64,000 nt of DNA from Dryocosmus kuriphilus (lineage: Eukaryota; Arthropoda; Insecta; Hymenoptera; Cynipidae). This document shows, piece after piece, positions 32,760 to 43,811 of this stretch (the stretch's first letter is position 1; each line of letters opens with the position of its first letter). The translations under genes and the position numbers were made by a program. The notes beneath the pieces were generated by a model. It was given only the letters and a program-made list of their open reading frames with translations. It did not search any database and was not told where the DNA came from. Where the stretch lies: contig CM076192.1 of assembly GCA_038277395.1 (NCBI GenBank), forward strand, positions 201,314,161-201,378,160, read 5' to 3'.

Positions 32760-34520
32760 AGTAAGGATAACCCTGTGATTGGCAACAGAAACGCATTCAG
32801 TTACGCATTTAACCTTTCCCAATGTTTTATGGTGGGACGGAGAGACACCAACTTGACTGGAGACAGAAATACTTTCATTCAAACCTCTTCCCTTATCGGG
32901 TGTTTTTCGGGCGACCTTAATGCAACCCTGTAACTAGGCACTTAAATACATTCACTCACAACCCTAACCCTTTCCAGTGTTTTCCGAGGGAGGCACATCT
33001 GTAGATTGATACAAAAATACATTCGGGGAAAAGGTATGACTCAATGGATTTTTGTGTCAAGTCACAGGCTGTCCCCACCCGGAGAAACGTGGGAAAGGGT
33101 TAGGGGTGTGATTGAAAGTATTTACGTGCCTTGTTACAGAGTTCATTTCACCAAAAAAACCCTCGAAAGGGTTAGGGTTAAGAATGAAAGTATTTTTGTG
33201 TCCAGTCACATTGCTGTCTTTCGGTCCCAACCCAAAAAATTGGGAAAAGGGTAAAGGTGCGGCTGAATGCGTTTTTGTTATCAATCACAGGGTTACCTTC
33301 CCGCCCACGAAAAACACGGGAAAGAGCTAGTTGTATAACTGAAGGTATTTTTGCAAACACTAAACGGAGGCCCACGCAAAACTTTGGCATGTGGCAGTGG
33401 TGTGACTGCCAGTACTTCTTAGTCCAGTCATTGAGTGCCCAAAGCAAAGCATTGTGAATTATTAGGGGTGTGACTGAAACTACTTTTGCGTCTAGTCGCA
33501 GAGATGTCCCCGCCTCCCAAGAAACATTTCAAAGAGATAGAAGTGGGACTGAAAGTATTTCTGTTCCAGTAAAGGAGGTGCCTTCTCGGCCCACGTAAAG
33601 CACTGGAAGGGGGTAGTAGCGTGACTGAAATACCTTTTGTGCCTACTCACGTGGGTGCTTGCTCGCTTCGAGTAGAAAACTGGCAAGGGTCAGATGAATG
33701 GCTCAAAGTATTTTTGTGACCAGTCACACAGTCCTCGCCGCAAAATTCTGGAAAGGGAAGGGGTATCAATAAAGGTATTTCATTTTCCAGTCACATTTGT
33801 GTCTTGCCGTCTCCCCACAAAACAGTGAAGGAGGATAGATGTGTGACTGAATGCATTTTTGTGACCAATCAGAGGGGTACATTCGCGCCCCAGAAAAATA
33901 ATGGAAAGTGATAGTTGTATGACTGAAGATATTTTTGTGACCATTATAGGGTGCCCCCGAAAAACGTTGGCAAGTGGTAGGGGTGTGACTGAAAGTATTT
34001 CTGAGGCCAGTCGCGGGGCGGCCACCGCAAAACATTGTAAAGCGTCATGGGTGTAACACAAAGCATGTTTGTGTCCAGCCACAGAGATGCCACCACCCTC
34101 CTGAGAAAAATTTGAAAGAGGTAGCAGTGGGATTGAAAGTGTTTCTGTGCCCTTCAAAGAGGGGCCTTTTAGACCCACGCAAATCATTGGCAGGTGGTAG
34201 TAGTGGGACAGAAATCTTTTTTGTGGTTAGTAGTATGGGTACCTTCCCGTTTCCAGCTGAAAATTGGAGAGGTGTAGTACTATGGCTGAAAGTGTTTCTA
34301 TAACCTTTCACAGGTGTTCCGCCGTAAAGCACTGGAAGATGTTAAGTGTGTGACTGAAAGTATTTCTGTTTCCATCACAGGGCTGCTCTCCCGCCAGAGC
34401 AGAAAATTCGGAAGGGTTATGGGAATGACTGAAATCATTTTTGTGATGAATCGAAGGTTTTCCCCCGGAAAATACTGGAAAGGTGAAGGGCTGTGACTGG
34501 AAGCGTTTCTATAACTAGTC
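32760..34520. repeat. Minisatellite block II
   Basis: Position-for-position copy of block I in the next 2456-bp unit, with scattered substitutions and few indels. Confidence 0.9.
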
Positions 34521-34739
34521 GCATGGGAGCGTTTTCACCTCACATTCACTAATACATAATCAGCGTCCATTTTCTCATAATTTTTAGGTCCTAGATAAAA
34601 AATGTGTTCACCACGGAATATTTATTTTTCGAAGGATTATGAGTCTTGTTCGAGGATTTTTTGTCAATTTTATGTATTTACTGAAATAGGCGCAATAAAC
34701 TTACATGAAAGTTTATAGTTTTTTAAATTTTTAACTCAC

Positions 34740-35132
34740 TTGGATGGTATAGATTCTCCAGAGAATCGTAGTTTCCAGGTTCAATTGAAAAAACGCCTGC
34801 ATCTACGTAGGAGATGCTTGTGGGCGCTTCCGCCACCTCTTTTGTGGTCATAGGTTCAAACTTGCCATCGCTCATGTTTACTTTCATTCGCTTTTTGTTG
34901 GAATCATATATTCCTTTAAGAAACTTCATATCGTCCACTATTGCGAAAACCTCACCATCTGTTGTTGATAATACAATACATTCTTGTACAGGCAAACGTG
35001 GATATGTGTTGCTTCCTACTTTCATTTTAATTTTTGTGTTATCAGGAAAAATGTATCTTCGCAATTCGAATATCCGGTCCGGATTGTTCCTGGGAATAAG
35101 CCGTTTGTATCCAACGCCTTCCAGTTCTGAAC
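34740..35132 (-). CDS. Tandem exon copy 3 (open)
   Basis: Same length, splice signals and phases as the copy at 32284, with few substitutions: ELEGVGYKRL for ELEDVGYKRL, FELRRYIF for FEFRRYIF, KIKMKV for KIKTKV, EYIVL to ECIVL, TTKEVAEAP for TTKEMAEAP. The frame is open throughout. The reading upstream of the acceptor is also open but crosses intronic minisatellite and is ignored. Identical function is expected from identical architecture; what it does is unknown. Confidence 0.6.
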
Positions 35133-35215
35133 CTGCAAGTAGAGGCAAGAGTAGAAAAGAATCGCTAAATCGAGACATATCGATCAGACTATGATATTTG
35201 TATATATAATTGAAT

Positions 35216-36990
35216 AGTAAGGATAACCCTGTGATTGGCAACAGAACGCATTCAGTTACGCATTTAACCTTTCCCAATGTTTTATGGTGGGACGGAGAGA
35301 CACCAACTTGACTGGAGACAGAAATACTTTCATTCAAACCTCTTCCCTTATCAGGTGTTTTTCGGGCGACATTAATGCAACCCTGTAACTAGGCACTTAA
35401 ACACATTCCGTCACAACCCTAACCCTTTCCAGTGTTTTCCGAGGGAGGCGCATCTGTAGATTGATACAAAAATACATTCGGGGAAAAGGTATGACTTAAT
35501 GGATTTTTGTGTCAAGTCACAGGCTGTCCCCACCCGGAGAAACGTAGGAAAGGGTTAGGGGTGTGATTGAAAGTATTTACATGCCTTGTTACAGAGTTCA
35601 TTTCACCCAAAAAACCCTCGAAAGTGTTAGGGTAGGAATGAAAGTATTTCTGTGTCCAGTCACATTGCTGTCTTTCGGTCCCAATACAAAATATTGGGAA
35701 AAGGGTAAAGGTGCGGCTGAATACGTTTTTTTTATCAATCACAGGGGTACCTTCCCGCCCACGAAAAACACTGGAAAGAGCTAGTTGTATAACTGAAGGT
35801 ATTTTTGCAAACACTAAACGGAGGCCCACGCAAAACTTTGGCATGTGGTAGTGGTGTGACTGCCAGTACTTCTTAGTCCAGTCATTGAGTGCCCAAAGCA
35901 AAGCATTGTGAATTATTAGGGGTATGACTGAAACTACTTTTGCGTCTAGTCGCAGAGATGTCTCCGCCTCCCAAGAAACATTTCAAAGGGATAGAAGTGG
36001 GACTGAAAGTATTTCTGTTCCAGTAAAGGAGGTGCCTTCTCGGCCCACGTAAAGCACTGGAAGAGGGTAGTAACGTGACTGAAATACCTTTTGTGCCTAC
36101 TCACGTGGGTGCTTGCTCGCTTCGAGTAGAAAACTGGGAAGGGTCAGATGTATGGCTCAAAGTATTTTTGTGACCAGTCACACAGTTCACGCCGTAAAAT
36201 TCTGGAAAGGGAAGGGGTATCAATGAAGGTATTTCATTTTCCATTCACATTTGTGTCTTGCCGTCTCCCCACAAAACAGTAAAGGAGGATAGATGTGTGA
36301 CTGAATGCATTTTTGTGACCAATCAGAGGGGTACATTCGCGCCCCAGAATAATAATGGAAAGTGATAGTTGTATGACTGAAGATATTTTTGTGACCATTA
36401 TAGGGTGCCCCCGAAAAACGTTGGTAAGTGGTAGGGGTGTGACTGAAAGTATTTCTGAGGCCAGTCGCGGGTTGGCCACCGCAAAACATTGTAAAGCGTC
36501 ATGGGTGTAACGCAAAGCATGTTTGTGTCCAGCCACAGAGATGCCACCACCCTCCTGAGAAAAATTTGAAAGAGGTAGCAGTGGGATTGAAAGTGTTTCT
36601 GTGCCCTTCAAAGAGGGGCCTTTTAGACCCACGCAAATTATTGGCAGGTGGTAGTAGTGGGACAGAAATCTTTTTTGTGGTTAGTAGTATGGGTACCTTC
36701 CCGTTTCCAGCTGAAAATTGGAGAGGTGTAGAACTATGGCTGAAAGTGTTTCTATAACCTTTCACAGGTGTTCCGCCGTAAAGCACTGGAAGATGTTAAG
36801 TGTGTGACTGAAAGTATTTCTGTTTCCATCACAGGGCTGCTCTCCCGCCAGAGCAGAAAATTCGGAAGGGTTATGGGAATGACTGAATCATTTTTGTGAC
36901 GAATCGAAGGTTGTCCCCCGGAAAATACTGGAAAGGTGAGGGGCTGTGACTGGAACCGTTTCTATAACTAGTCGCATGGGAGCGTTTCCA
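35216..36990. repeat. Minisatellite block III
   Basis: Position-for-position copy of blocks I and II. One or two subrepeats differ by small deletions (about 35620-35640). Confidence 0.9.
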
Positions 36991-37192
36991 CCTCACATTC
37001 ACTAATACATAATCAGCGTCCATTTTCTCATACTTTTTAGGTCGTAGATAAAAAATGTGTTCAGCACGGAATGTTTATTTCTCGAAGGACTATGATTCTT
37101 GTTCGAGGATTTTTTGTCAATTTTATGTATTTACTGAAATAAGCGCAATAAACTTACATGAAAGTTTATAGTTTTTTTAAATTTTAACTCAC

Positions 37193-37588
37193 TTGGATGG
37201 TATAGATTCTCCAGAGAATCGTAGTTTCCAGGTTCAATTGAAAAAAACGCCTGCATCTACGTAGGAGATGCTTGTTGGCGCTTCCGCCATCTCTTTTGTG
37301 GCCATATGTTCAAACTTTCGCCGTCGCACATGTGTACTTTCATCCGCTTTCCTTGGGCATCATATATTCCTTTCAGAAACTTCATATCCTCCACTATTGC
37401 GAAAACCTCACCATCGGTTGTTGATAATACAATATATTCTTGTACAGGCAAACGTGGATATGTGTTGCTTCCTACTTTCATTTTAATTTTTGTATTGTCA
37501 GGAAAAATGTATCTTCGAAATTCGAATATTCGGTCCGGATTGTCTCTGGGAATAAGCCGTTTGTATCCAATGTCTTCCAGTTCTAAAC
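37193..37588 (-). pseudogene. Tandem exon copy 2 (frameshifted)
   Basis: 396 bp with intact acceptor and donor. A two-base insertion near 37317 (actttcgccg for acttgccg) shifts the frame and a further A in a homopolymer near 37247 restores it. The shifted part reaches a stop (KRWRKRQQASPT then stop at 37257). It carries DAQGKRMKVHMCDGE where copies 3 and 4 have DSNKKRMKVNMSDGK, a variant shared with copy 1. The copy is probably dead unless these are assembly errors. Confidence 0.65.
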
Positions 37589-37669
37589 CTGCAAGTAGAG
37601 GCAAGAGTAGAAAAGAATCTCTGATTCGAGACATATCGATCAGTAAATGATATTTATATATATAATTGA

Positions 37670-39470
37670 ATAGTTAGGATAACCCTGTGATTGGCTACAG
37701 AAACACATACAGTTACGCATTTAACATTTTCCCAATGTTTTATGGTGGGACGGAAAGAGACACCAACTTGAATGGAGACAGAAACACTTTCATTCAAACC
37801 TCTTCCCTTCTCAAGTGTTTTTTTCGGGCGACGTTAATGCAACCCTGTAACTAGGCACTTAAATACATTCAGTCACAACCCTAACCCTTTCCAGTGTTTT
37901 TCGAGGGAGGCATATCTGTAGATTGATACAAAAATACATTCGGGGAAAAGGTATGACTCAATGGATTTTTGTGTCAAGTCACAGGCTGTCCCCACCCGGA
38001 GAAACGTAGAAAAGGGTTAGGGTGTGATTGAAAGTATTTACATGCCTTGTTACAGAGTCCATATCACCCAAAAAAACCCTCGAAAAGGTTAGGGGTATGA
38101 ATGAAAGTATTGATGTGTCCAGTCACCTGCCGTCTTTCGTTCCCAATACAAAAAATTGGGAAAAGGGTGAGGGTGCGGCTGAATGCGTTTTTGGTTATCA
38201 ATCACAGGGTACCTTCCCGCCCACGAAAAACACTGGAAAGAGCTAGTTGTATAACTGAAGGTATTTTTGCAAACACTAAACGGAGGCCCACGCAAAACTT
38301 TGGCATGTGGTAGTGGTGTGACTGAGTCAGTACTTCTGAGTCCAGTCACTGAGTGCCCAAAGCAAAGCATTGTGAATTATTAGGGTTGTGACTGAAACTA
38401 CTTTTGCGTCTAGTCGCAGAGATGTCCCCGCCTCCCAAGAAACATTTCAAAGGGATAGAAGTGGGACTGAAAGTATTTCTGTTCCAGTCAAGGAGGTGCC
38501 TTTTCGGCCAGCGTAAAGCACTGGAATGGGGTAGTAACGTGACTGAAATCCCTTTTGTGCCTAGTCACGTGGGTGTTTTAATCGCTTCGAGTAGAAAACT
38601 GGGAAGGGTCAGAGGTATGGCTCAAAGTACTTTTGTGACCAGTCACACAGTCCCCGCCGTAAAATTCTGGAAAGGGATGGGGTATCAATGAAGGTATTTC
38701 ATTTTCCAGTCACATTTGTGTCTTGCCGTCTCCCCACAAAACAGTAAAGGAGGATAGATGTGTGACTGAATGCATTTTTGTGACCAATCAGAGGGGTACA
38801 TTCGCGCCCCAGAAAAAAAAGGAATGGAGGCGATAGTTGTATGACTGAAGATATTTTTGTGACCATTATAGGGTGCCCCCGAAAAACGTTGGTAAGTGGT
38901 AGGGGTGTGACTGAAAGTATTTCTGAGGCCAGTCGCGGGGTGGCCACCGCAAAACATTGTAAAGTGTCATGGTTGTGACTCAAAGTATGTTTGTATCCAG
39001 CCACAGAGATGCCACCCCCCTCCTGAGAAAAATTTGAAAGAGGTAGGAGTGGGACTGAAAGTGTTTCTGTGCCCTTCAAAGAGCGGCCTTTTAGACCCAC
39101 GCAAATCATTTGCAGGTGGTAGTAGTGGGACAGAAGTCTTTTTTGTGGTTAGTAATATGGGTGCCTTCCCGCTTCTAGCTGAAAATTGGAGAGGTGTAGA
39201 ACTGTGGCTGAAAGTGTTTCTATAACCTTTCACAGGTGTTCCGCCGTAAAGCACTGGAAGATGTTAAGTGTGTGACTCAAATTATTTTTGTTTCCGTCAC
39301 AGGGCTGCTCTCCCGCCAGAGCAGAAAATTCGGAAGGGTTATGGGAATGACTGAAATTATTTTTTGTGACTAATCGAAGGTTGTCCCCCGGAAAACACTG
39401 GAAAGGTGTAGCGCTGTGACTGGAAGCGTTTCTATAACTAGTCGCATGGGAGAGTTTCCACCTCACATTC
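37670..39470. repeat. Minisatellite block IV
   Basis: Copy of the same block, somewhat more diverged (for example a 10-base change at 38815-38830), as fits its place nearer the decayed end of the array. Confidence 0.9.
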
Positions 39471-39662
39471 ACTAATACGTAATCAGCGTCCATTTCCTCG
39501 TAATTTTTAGGTCGTTGATAAAAAATGTGTTCAGCATGGAATATTTATTTTTCGAAGGACTATGAGTTTTGTTCGAGGATTTTTTGTCAATTTTATGTAT
39601 TTACTGAAATAAGCGCAATAAACATACATGAAAGTTTATAGTTTTTTTAATTTTTAACTCAC

Positions 39663-40054
39663 TTGGATGGTATAGATTCTCCAGAGAATCGTAGTTTCCA
39701 GGTTCAATTGAAAAAAGTGCATGCATCTACGTAGGAGATACTTGTGGGCGCTTCCGCCATCTCTTTTGTGGTCATATGTTCAAACTTTCCGTCGCACATG
39801 TGTACTTTCATCCGCTTTCCTTGGGCATTATATTCCTTTAAGAAACTTCATATCCTCCACTATTGCGAAAACCTCACCATCTGTTGTTGATAATACAATA
39901 TATTCTTGTACAGGCAAACGTGGATATGTGTTTCTTCCCACTTTCATTTAATTTTTTCTATTATCAGGAAAAATGTATCTTCGAAATTCGAAAATCCGGT
40001 CCGGATTGTTCCTGGGAATAAGCCGTTTGTATCCAGCGTCTTCCAGTTCTGAAC
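39663..40054 (-). pseudogene. Tandem exon copy 1 (frameshifted)
   Basis: 392 bp with the acceptor tctctgcttgcag and the donor gtgagttaaaa kept. The frame is lost near 39950 (FPDNRKN then stop) and at other indels (about 39716, 39825). It is the most diverged copy and, in transcription order, the first recognisable one. Confidence 0.65.
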
Positions 40055-40134
40055 CTGCAAGCAGAGACAAGAGTAGAAAAGAATCGCTGATTCGAGACGT
40101 ATCGATTAGTCTATGATATTTGTATATATAATTG

Positions 40135-40680
40135 AATAGCAAGGATAACCCTGTGATTGGCAACAAAAACGCCTTCAGTTACACATTTACTTTTTTCCAA
40201 TGTTTTACGGCGAGATGGAGAAACACCATCTTGAATGGACACAGAAATACTTTCATGCAAACTCCTGCCCCTGTCAAGTATTTTTCGGGGGACATTATTG
40301 CAACTCTGTAAATAGGCACGTAAATACATTCAGTCATACCCCTAACCCTTTCCAGTGTATTTCGAGGGAGGCACACCTGTGACCTGATACAAAAATACAT
40401 TCGGGGAAAAGGTACGACTAAATAGATTTTTGTATTAAGTCATAGGTTGTCCCCACCCCGAAAAACGTTGGAAAGGGTTAGGGGTCTGTCTGAAAGTGCT
40501 TGCGTGCCTAGTTACAGAGTTCCCTTCACCCAAAGAACCCTCGGAAGTAGTAGGGGTATTAATGAAAGTATTTCTGTGTCCAGAAATATTGATGTCTTTC
40601 AGTCCCACCACAAAATAATGGGAAAGTGTAAAGGTGCGGCTGAATGCGTTTTTGTTATCAATCACAGGTGTACCTTATAT
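40135..40680. repeat. Minisatellite block V, truncated
   Basis: About six subrepeats, beginning like the other blocks (attgaatagcaaggataaccc) and breaking off at a tatatat tract at 40676. After that tract the phrase gtaattgaatagtaaggat reappears at about 40720, so a unit-flank fragment follows directly. Most of this unit has been deleted. Confidence 0.85.
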
Positions 40681-40960
40681 GTATTATATATATCGATTTT
40701 CCTATGATGTTTGTGTATGTAATTGAATAGTAAGGATCAGGGTTTAAATAACTCACCAATTATTTATATTTTGCACACAATGCCCTCTTTGATTTTTAGT
40801 ACAAGGGCGACAAAGTGCAGCCGCATCTTATTCCAATAAATCGTACTGGCTGTTAATCTTATCTTGCGATTAATCTTATATTAAGGTTCTTCAATCCTTA
40901 CGCTTGTGCAGGGCCCCCTTCTCCTCTTCTCATCATTTGCTTCCCAACAATGATAATGTT

Positions 40961-40975
40961 CCCCCCCCCCCCCCC
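40961..40975. repeat. C homopolymer
   Basis: A run of about 14 C, preceding unassigned sequence. It is likely to be unstable and prone to sequencing error. Confidence 0.9.
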
Positions 40976-41430
40976 AAATGTTCCACTCTTCTATTTTTCA
41001 TTCCTTTAATCATTTGCAACTACTGTGTTTGCCACATTTGATCCACGATTTTGAAAATTTTATCTCAGGCTCAAGATTCGTAATCAGCGACCTCGAAAAG
41101 CTCTTTCATAGAGAGTTAACAAGAAATCGACCTGAAGAAACTGTTGGAGACCAGTTACCTCAGAAAATGAAATTTATTGATATAATAGGTCCTACAGTTG
41201 TAATATTTCACAAACTCTTCCAAAATTCGTCAAGATACGGATTCAGCGCGAACAATTTCCTGAGGAAAAAACTTCAAATCTCAGCGGGTGAAATCTTGTG
41301 GTCTGCGTAATTCTTTGATGTGAAATTGACATTTTGAAAATGATGAATTGATAAAATTCTATTTCGAATTGTTTTTGGTTTTATCATGAACAATTTTATT
41401 AAAAATAAGGTATCTCATTTTTAAACTACA

Positions 41431-41600
41431 TTATGCAAAAACTATTTTCGCATTTTGGACTAACTTTATTCGATTGCCATGAGAAAGAGAATCGATTTTT
41501 TTCAAATCAGACCTTTTCTGCACTTGCTTCAACTCAGGTGGAGGATGAAGAGGAGGAGGAGGAGGATGCCGGGGATATGGTTGATTAAAGTATCCAAAAT
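41431..41600 (-). CDS. Possible proline-rich terminal exon
   Basis: On the minus strand an AG (ctacgtacag, weak pyrimidine tract) precedes 41600. The phase-1 frame then reads FGYFNQPYPRHPPPP, LHPPPELKQV and KRSDLKKIDSLSHGN before a TAA at 41431. The underlying GAGGAG/CTCCTC-rich DNA recurs at 46780, 47650-47705 and 49180-49245 with similar flanks, so it may be a duplicated exon or simply a purine-rich repeat. There is no upstream exon or start. It is speculative. Confidence 0.25.
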
Positions 41601-42589
41601 CTGTACGTAGTTGGATAACTCACTAATACGTAAGAAAGACTTTGAATTATTTTTGCATATCTGAACTGAACAAATAATTCGAATCCGTCCAGCCTATCTA
41701 CTTGCGAAAGTATTCGGGTGCGGCCGTTATTGTTTCACCATTAATGTCCAGTGGAATATTTAGGTCTAGTAACCCAAATAGCCCCACACGTAAATTGGTA
41801 AGGAAAAGGCTCTGTTTGTTTTAAAACATTACTGTAACGTTAGTGGGTTACGAATTTATGGGTGTAACGCTAATGTAAGGAAAAGTATGTACAAGTAGTT
41901 ACATTAGAGACCGCGGTGGATCTAGGCAGACCTCAACCTAGAAGCAGAAACAGAAAGGGCATCTCACGATCATTTTGAGTAGAGAAGAAGAAAGATTTGG
42001 AGCTATTTTTGAGAAAAATTAATTTTTTATTTTAACGAAGGGTAAATAGTTTCTAACAAACCAGGTTGAAAGTGGAACTTTATTGATTTAAACCATTCAG
42101 CCTAATATCCAGAAAAGCAGCCTGAGTTTATAACATTTTCGAAAAAAACGAAACTCTTAAATATTTCTGTAAAATAGTGAAAAACTTGAGAAGAAGTATT
42201 ACTTTTTTGAAAATTTTCTTTTCCATTCCATCCCATTTCCCAGGTGCCGGAGTCGTGGCCCAAATTCAGACTTTTAAATGAGTTATTTCACAAAAAATTG
42301 AATATTTCGTTTCAAAAACATTATTCGCGTAAATTCAACTTCTGAAGGCCCTAACACAGAAACTTTGGATAAACCTCCGAAAACGCGACACTCCGAATCG
42401 CTTTGAAACGTTATGTACAAAAATCCAATATTCAAAAAATGGAATTCAAAAATGTAAAAAAATTTCATACTTTTTGAGCTAATTTTACTAAATGCATAAA
42501 ATTTACAAAAGATCCTCTAATACACATTGTAGATTTTCGGAAAATACACATTTTTGTTTGGAACAGTTTTGCTCTACACCAAACGAACA

Positions 42590-43180
42590 CCACCGCGAAA
42601 CATTGGACGGCTTGACAGAATGTATTTTTATACCCAGTCACAGGGGAGCCTTCCCGATTCTCGCAAAACATTGGAAAGAGGTAAGAGAGTGACTGAATGT
42701 ATTTTTGTGTCAAGTCACATGGCAGCCTCCCCCAGAAGAACACAGCAAAGTATTAAGGTTGTGATTGAAAGTACTTACGTGCCTCGTTACACAGGTGCAT
42801 TCCCGTCCCCCGAAAAACACTTGAACGTGAGCGATATGAATGAAATTATTTCTGTGTCCAGTCACATTGGTGTTTTTCCGCTCCACAAAAAGACATTGGG
42901 AAAGGCTGAATGTGTGGTTGAATGCGGTTTTGTTACCCATTACAGGGTACCTTCCCGCCCTCGAAAAACATTGGAAAGTGGTAGGGGTGTGAGTAAAAGC
43001 TTTTTTGAGGCCAGTCATAGGGTTCCCACCGCAAAACACTTTAAATTGTGAGGGCTGTGACTCGAGGTATTTTGGCGACCAACCACAGTGTGCCTGTCAC
43101 CCCCCGAAAAAACACTCGAAAAGCGTAGGAGTGTGAATGAAAGTGTTTCAGTGACCAGTCGCAGGGGTGCATTTCCATCT
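42590..43180. repeat. Minisatellite block VI, diverged outlier
   Basis: About seven subrepeats with the same landmarks (gactgaatgtatttttgtg, cagtcacatgg, aaacattggaaagaggta), spaced 72-78 bp. The sequence after it (43180-43370) matches the flank that precedes the exon in the array (cactaacacatattcagcgt to catgaaagtttatagtt), but no exon follows. It is an older unit, separated from the array by 1.9 kb of other DNA. Confidence 0.85.
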
Positions 43181-43439
43181 CATAATCACTAACACATATT
43201 CAGCGTCCATTCTCTCGAAATTTTTCGGTCGTAGAGCAAAAATGTGCTGAACAGGATATATCTATTTTTCAAAACACTACGATTTTTGCCTGAGGATTTT
43301 TTGTCATTCTTATGTATTTACTGAAATATAAGCGAAAAGGTCATACATGAAAGTTTATAGTTGTTTGCATTTCTGGCTTTGAAGATGTCATTGGTGCACG
43401 TTTCCATGATTAGATTCGTAATCAGCGAGTTAAATTACA

Positions 43440-43760
43440 GGAGCATACCAAAGTAGTATAGCTAGAAGAGTTCGATGCCACCTCGACGTGTTGGCTACTT
43501 ACAGGGGCTGGGTTTTGTTCCTGGCTAAATCATTAGAAACGTAGCAGTTTTTCTCGGTGGGTTGCCTACTTACAGTGGCAGGGTTCTGCTCCGGACTAAT
43601 TCGTAAGAAATTTACCAGTTTGTCGTTAAGGTAGGGTTCCACAAAACAAGCTTCCTTTTTTTGCCGATAGATGGCACAATGTCCGTTATCGATATTATCG
43701 GTAAAGTAGGAATGTTGAGGTAGGTATTTACCATATGTAGCACCACTACAATTCAATGGG
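43440..43760. repeat. GGTAAGGTAGG-type dispersed repeat, copy 3
   Basis: It contains a direct duplication of about 70 bp (43488-43557 and 43558-43625) sharing cctacttacag-ggc-gggtt and ctaa-tc-taagaa, then gttaaggtagggttcca and gccgatagatggcac. It is related to 11790 and 15004. Confidence 0.7.
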
Positions 43761-43784
43761 ATGCAGGTTCAAAAGCGTTTCCCT

Positions 43785-43811
43785 TCTCTCTCTCTCTTTC
43801 TCTCTCTCCCG
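43785..43811. repeat. CT microsatellite
   Basis: tc-rich tract, in the same relative place as the one at 12211 in the first copy of this composite repeat. Another lies at 44346-44370. Confidence 0.85.

Larger units (their letters stand above)
30122..40680 (-). repeat. Higher-order tandem array, unit about 2456 bp
   Basis: The exon acceptor edge recurs at 30220, 32676, 35132, 37588 and 40054, spacings of 2456, 2456, 2456 and 2466. Each unit holds an exon-like segment of about 393 bp, a conserved flank of about 250 bp on its right (plus coordinates: tatatataattgaatagtaa, then the minisatellite), about 1.7 kb of minisatellite, and a conserved flank of about 220 bp (attcactaatacataatcag to tttttaactcac) that leads into the next exon. 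Subrepeats at the same position in different units are nearly identical, while neighbours within a unit differ, the signature of a higher-order repeat. The left end is in the gap. The right end decays at 40190-40680. Confidence 0.92.

Noticed and set aside
30601..40665. Many minus-strand frames of 70-136 codons with HKNTFSHTP...FSGG-like repeats, resembling repeat proteins or zinc fingers
   Set aside because: They are translations of the minisatellite. There are no paired cysteines, the period is not constant modulo three, the frames start and stop with indels, and they lie in what appear to be introns.
30300..43180. Regularly spaced palindromic repeats suggesting a CRISPR array
   Set aside because: Eukaryotic context, degenerate repeats, spacers that recur unit to unit, and no cas genes.
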